Source of the DNA: Lachnospiraceae bacterium
GTDB lineage: Bacteria > Bacillota > Clostridia > Lachnospirales > Lachnospiraceae
Direction: 5' to 3'
Length of the DNA stretch: 36,002 nt
Assembly: GCA_017633935.1 (NCBI GenBank)
Contig: JAGBOJ010000089.1
Span: 1-36,002, forward strand
Shown: positions 33,637 to 36,002 of the stretch, piece after piece
How the letters are laid out: every line of letters starts with the position of its first letter
Position numbering within the stretch: the first letter of the stretch is position 1
Translations under genes and position numbers: made by a program
Notes under the pieces: model-generated
What the model was told of the DNA's origin: nothing
Databases searched by the model: none
What the model saw: the letters and a program-made list of their open reading frames with translations, nothing else

Positions 33637-35973
33637 ATGATCAAAGGAGAAAAATACAGGATCACGGTATTAACGGACAGGCTGATAAGGCTTGAATACT
33701 CTGAGAGCTCTGAATTTACGGACGGGCTGACGCAGACCGTTTTTAACAGGGATTTTGATGAAACGGAATATGAGCTTGAAAGAGACGGTGATAAGATAAG
33801 GCTTGAGACCGGAAGCCTTATCTTAAATTATGACGGGAAGCCCTTTTCATCGGTGGGGCTTTCCATAGAGCTTAAGGATTTCGGTACGGTCTGGCATTAC
33901 GGAGTGATATTCGGAAATTCGGACGGAAATTACGGAGGAACTGCCCGTACACTTGATGAAACGGACGGTTTTGTAAAGCTTACCCCCGGTATATTCGGAG
34001 AAAACGGCTACGCCGTACTTGATGACAGCGCCTCCCCGGTATTTGACGGCAGGGAGTTTTCATCAAGGGAGGACACGGGCTTAGATCTTTACTTTTTCGG
34101 CTACGGGAGAGATTTTTTAGGAGGCCTAAAGGCATTTTACCGCCTTACAGGAAAGACTCCGATGATACCGAGATATGCACTCGGAAACTGGTGGAGCAGG
34201 TATTTCCGCTATACGGAGGAAAGCTATACAGAGCTTTTGGACCGCTTTAAGGAGGAGGGGATACCTCTTTCGGTTGCCGTTATAGATATGGACTGGCATA
34301 TAACAGACCCCGATCCGAAGTACGGTACGGGCTGGACGGGATATACATGGGATAAGGAATGCTTTCCCGATCACAGACGCTTCTTAAAAAGACTTAAGGA
34401 ATATGGTCTTAAGACAACGCTGAATCTCCATCCGGCTGACGGGATAAGGGCATTTGAAGCAATGTACAAAAAAGTATGCGAAAGGATGGGAGTCGATCCC
34501 GCTTCAGAGGAGGTCATAGAGCATGACCTTTCTGACCCTGTTTACCGTAAGGCTTATTTTGAGGATGTGCTTCACCCTTATGAAGATGACGGCGTGGATT
34601 TCTGGTGGATAGACTGGCAGCAGGGTACGGGCAGAAAAGAAAATGAGGTGGACCCGCTGCTGCTTTTAAATCATTTCCATTATAAGGATATGGAGGAGCA
34701 GAAAAAAAGACCCATGATATTCTCGCGTTTTGCAGGCGCGGGCAGCCACAGATATCCCATAGGGTTTTCGGGGGATACGGTGAGTACATGGCGGAGTCTT
34801 GATTTTCAGCCCTATTTTACTTCGACCGCCTCAAATATCGGCTACGGCTGGTGGAGCCACGATATCGGCGGTCATATGCGCGGAGATAAGGATAATGAAA
34901 GGCTTATAAGGTGGATAGAATACGGTGTGTTCTCACCGGTAATGCGTATACATTCAAGCAACAGTCCGTTCTTCAATAAGGAGCCGTGGACGCTTGAGGA
35001 GCCGTACCGCGGGATCATGAAAGAGTTTATGTGCTTAAGGCACAGGCTTGTACCTTATTTATATACCGCATCGTATGATGCTTATACCGACGATCGGCCT
35101 GTGATACAGCCGCTTTACTACGGATATCCGGATGATCCGGAAGCTTACGGATGTCCGAACTCATTCCTGTTCGGACCGTCACTGATCGTTGCGCCGGTCA
35201 CGGAGCCTGTGGATAAAAGCTTAAGACTTGCCGCGGTAAGCTGCTATATTCCCAAAGGGAGGTTTGTCGATATCTTTACGGGAACGGTTTATGAGGGACC
35301 GGTAAAAAGAAAGCTCTACAGACCCCTCGACCGGATACCGGTACTTCTTAAGGCGGGAGGCATCCTGCCGGAGGATAAGGAGGACAGGGAAAACGGGGTT
35401 AAAAATCCTTCGGGACTGAAAATACTTTTCGGTGCAGGCGATGACGGCAGCTACAGTCTCTATGAGGACGACGGTGAGAGCATGGATTATCTTAACGGCG
35501 GTTATGTGACGACGGACATTTCATTTAAATGGGATGAGGACAGCTGTACGGTGACCGTATCACCCGCAAAGGGGGATCTCTTACTCATTCCCGGAAAAAG
35601 GGATTATGAATTTATGATATGCGGGGCAGGCCCGGATAAGGATAAGGCTGATGCCTTTATAATAAGGGACGGGGTTAAAGAGAGGCTTTACAGCATAGAT
35701 ACTGACGGGGATAAGAATTTTATAAAGGTGGCCTGTGACGGTGTGGATACGGATAAGGGAGTTATTATAAGCGTTGAGGGCATACACCTTGCAGAAAACG
35801 ATAAAAAGAAGAGGGTGTTTGAGATCCTTGACAGGGCATGGACGGACATAAAGATAAAGGAGGATGTGAACGCCGCACTTAACGAGAGCCCTTCTGATGA
35901 GGAATTTCTTAAAAAGCTTGGAACGCTTAATGTACCCGAGATCCTGAAGGATGCGGTAGGAGAATTCTTTTAA
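33637..35973 (+). CDS. Glycoside hydrolase family 31 protein
   Basis: A 778-residue retaining alpha-glycosidase, complete. The N-terminal beta-sandwich covers roughly residues 1-170, and the catalytic barrel starts around TPMIPRYALGNWWSRYF. The nucleophile should be Asp326 in DFWWIDWQQG and the acid/base Asp380 in FSGDTVSTW. RIHSSNSPFF and LVPYLYTASYDAYTDDRP are further family blocks. The C-terminal beta domains follow from about 560. The nucleophile loop ends in DWQQG, whereas classical alpha-glucosidases have DMNE, so specificity may differ from simple maltose hydrolysis. No signal peptide is seen, so it is probably cytoplasmic and acts on imported sugars. The ribosome site is poor (AAGG at a distance). 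It stands apart from the amino-acid genes upstream, and no sugar transporter is in the window. Confidence 0.88.
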   Translation: MIKGEKYRITVLTDRLIRLEYSESSEFTDGLTQTVFNRDFDETEYELERDGDKIRLETGSLILNYDGKPFSSVGLSIELKDFGTVWHYGVIFGNSDGNYGGTARTLDETDGFVKLTPGIFGENGYAVLDDSASPVFDGREFSSREDTGLDLYFFGYGRDFLGGLKAFYRLTGKTPMIPRYALGNWWSRYFRYTEESYTELLDRFKEEGIPLSVAVIDMDWHITDPDPKYGTGWTGYTWDKECFPDHRRFLKRLKEYGLKTTLNLHPADGIRAFEAMYKKVCERMGVDPASEEVIEHDLSDPVYRKAYFEDVLHPYEDDGVDFWWIDWQQGTGRKENEVDPLLLLNHFHYKDMEEQKKRPMIFSRFAGAGSHRYPIGFSGDTVSTWRSLDFQPYFTSTASNIGYGWWSHDIGGHMRGDKDNERLIRWIEYGVFSPVMRIHSSNSPFFNKEPWTLEEPYRGIMKEFMCLRHRLVPYLYTASYDAYTDDRPVIQPLYYGYPDDPEAYGCPNSFLFGPSLIVAPVTEPVDKSLRLAAVSCYIPKGRFVDIFTGTVYEGPVKRKLYRPLDRIPVLLKAGGILPEDKEDRENGVKNPSGLKILFGAGDDGSYSLYEDDGESMDYLNGGYVTTDISFKWDEDSCTVTVSPAKGDLLLIPGKRDYEFMICGAGPDKDKADAFIIRDGVKERLYSIDTDGDKNFIKVACDGVDTDKGVIISVEGIHLAENDKKKRVFEILDRAWTDIKIKEDVNAALNESPSDEEFLKKLGTLNVPEILKDAVGEFF

Positions 35974-36002
35974 CTTCAATAACAGTAAAAGGAAAGATGA
36001 AG

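Overview
The window reads as chromosomal DNA of an anaerobic Clostridia-type Firmicute, most like a Lachnospiraceae relative. This is inferred from type III glutamine synthetase, LL-diaminopimelate aminotransferase, an ammonium channel fused to a PII domain, strong AGGAGG ribosome sites and compact operons. I saw no rRNA, tRNA, CRISPR array, insertion sequence or phage gene. Every long gene looks intact.

Region 1 (1-6823). A leftward block encodes an inositol-monophosphatase-family enzyme, a Cof-type HAD phosphatase and a MATE exporter. A 344-base intergenic stretch holding two copies of a hairpin-forming repeat separates it from a rightward pair: an SbcD/YhaO-like nuclease and a YhaN/SbcC-like ATPase with two membrane segments.

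Region 2 (6830-23219), the nitrogen centre. Leftward, one probable five-gene operon runs amt-PII fusion, asnB, glnN, purF, dapL. Rightward, gltB, gltD and pyrG form the divergent unit. Together they cover ammonium entry and sensing, glutamine synthesis, glutamate synthesis, and four glutamine-consuming enzymes (AsnB, PurF, GltB, PyrG). The 467-base divergent region between amt and gltB is the most information-rich non-coding DNA here. Both leaders carry the same dodecamer GACAAGGGCGTC, drawn as a hexaloop hairpin with A at loop position 1 and G at position 4, and in each it overlaps the 5' arm of an intrinsic terminator close to the predicted transcription start. The amt leader has a second terminator with a second A1/G4 hexaloop just before the ribosome site. 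This is the signature expected for RNA-binding ANTAR antiterminators.

Region 3 (23309-24918). A lysine-rich single-pass membrane protein of unknown function faces a DtxR/MntR-family metalloregulator.

Region 4 (25132-33428), sulfur and amino acids. An HTH-only LysR-like protein precedes mccB and mccA (reverse transsulfuration). There follow a MetQ-type lipoprotein, an octopine/nopaline-dehydrogenase-family enzyme, a methionine/kynurenine-type aminotransferase, MetN, MetI and an Asp/Glu-racemase-family protein. Placing an opine dehydrogenase, aminotransferase and racemase inside a methionine-type importer suggests import and processing (or synthesis) of an N-carboxyalkyl amino acid or D-amino acid. 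This is the best candidate for an undescribed pathway.

Region 5 (33429-36002). A structured intergenic element and a probable promoter/operator precede an intact family 31 glycoside hydrolase.
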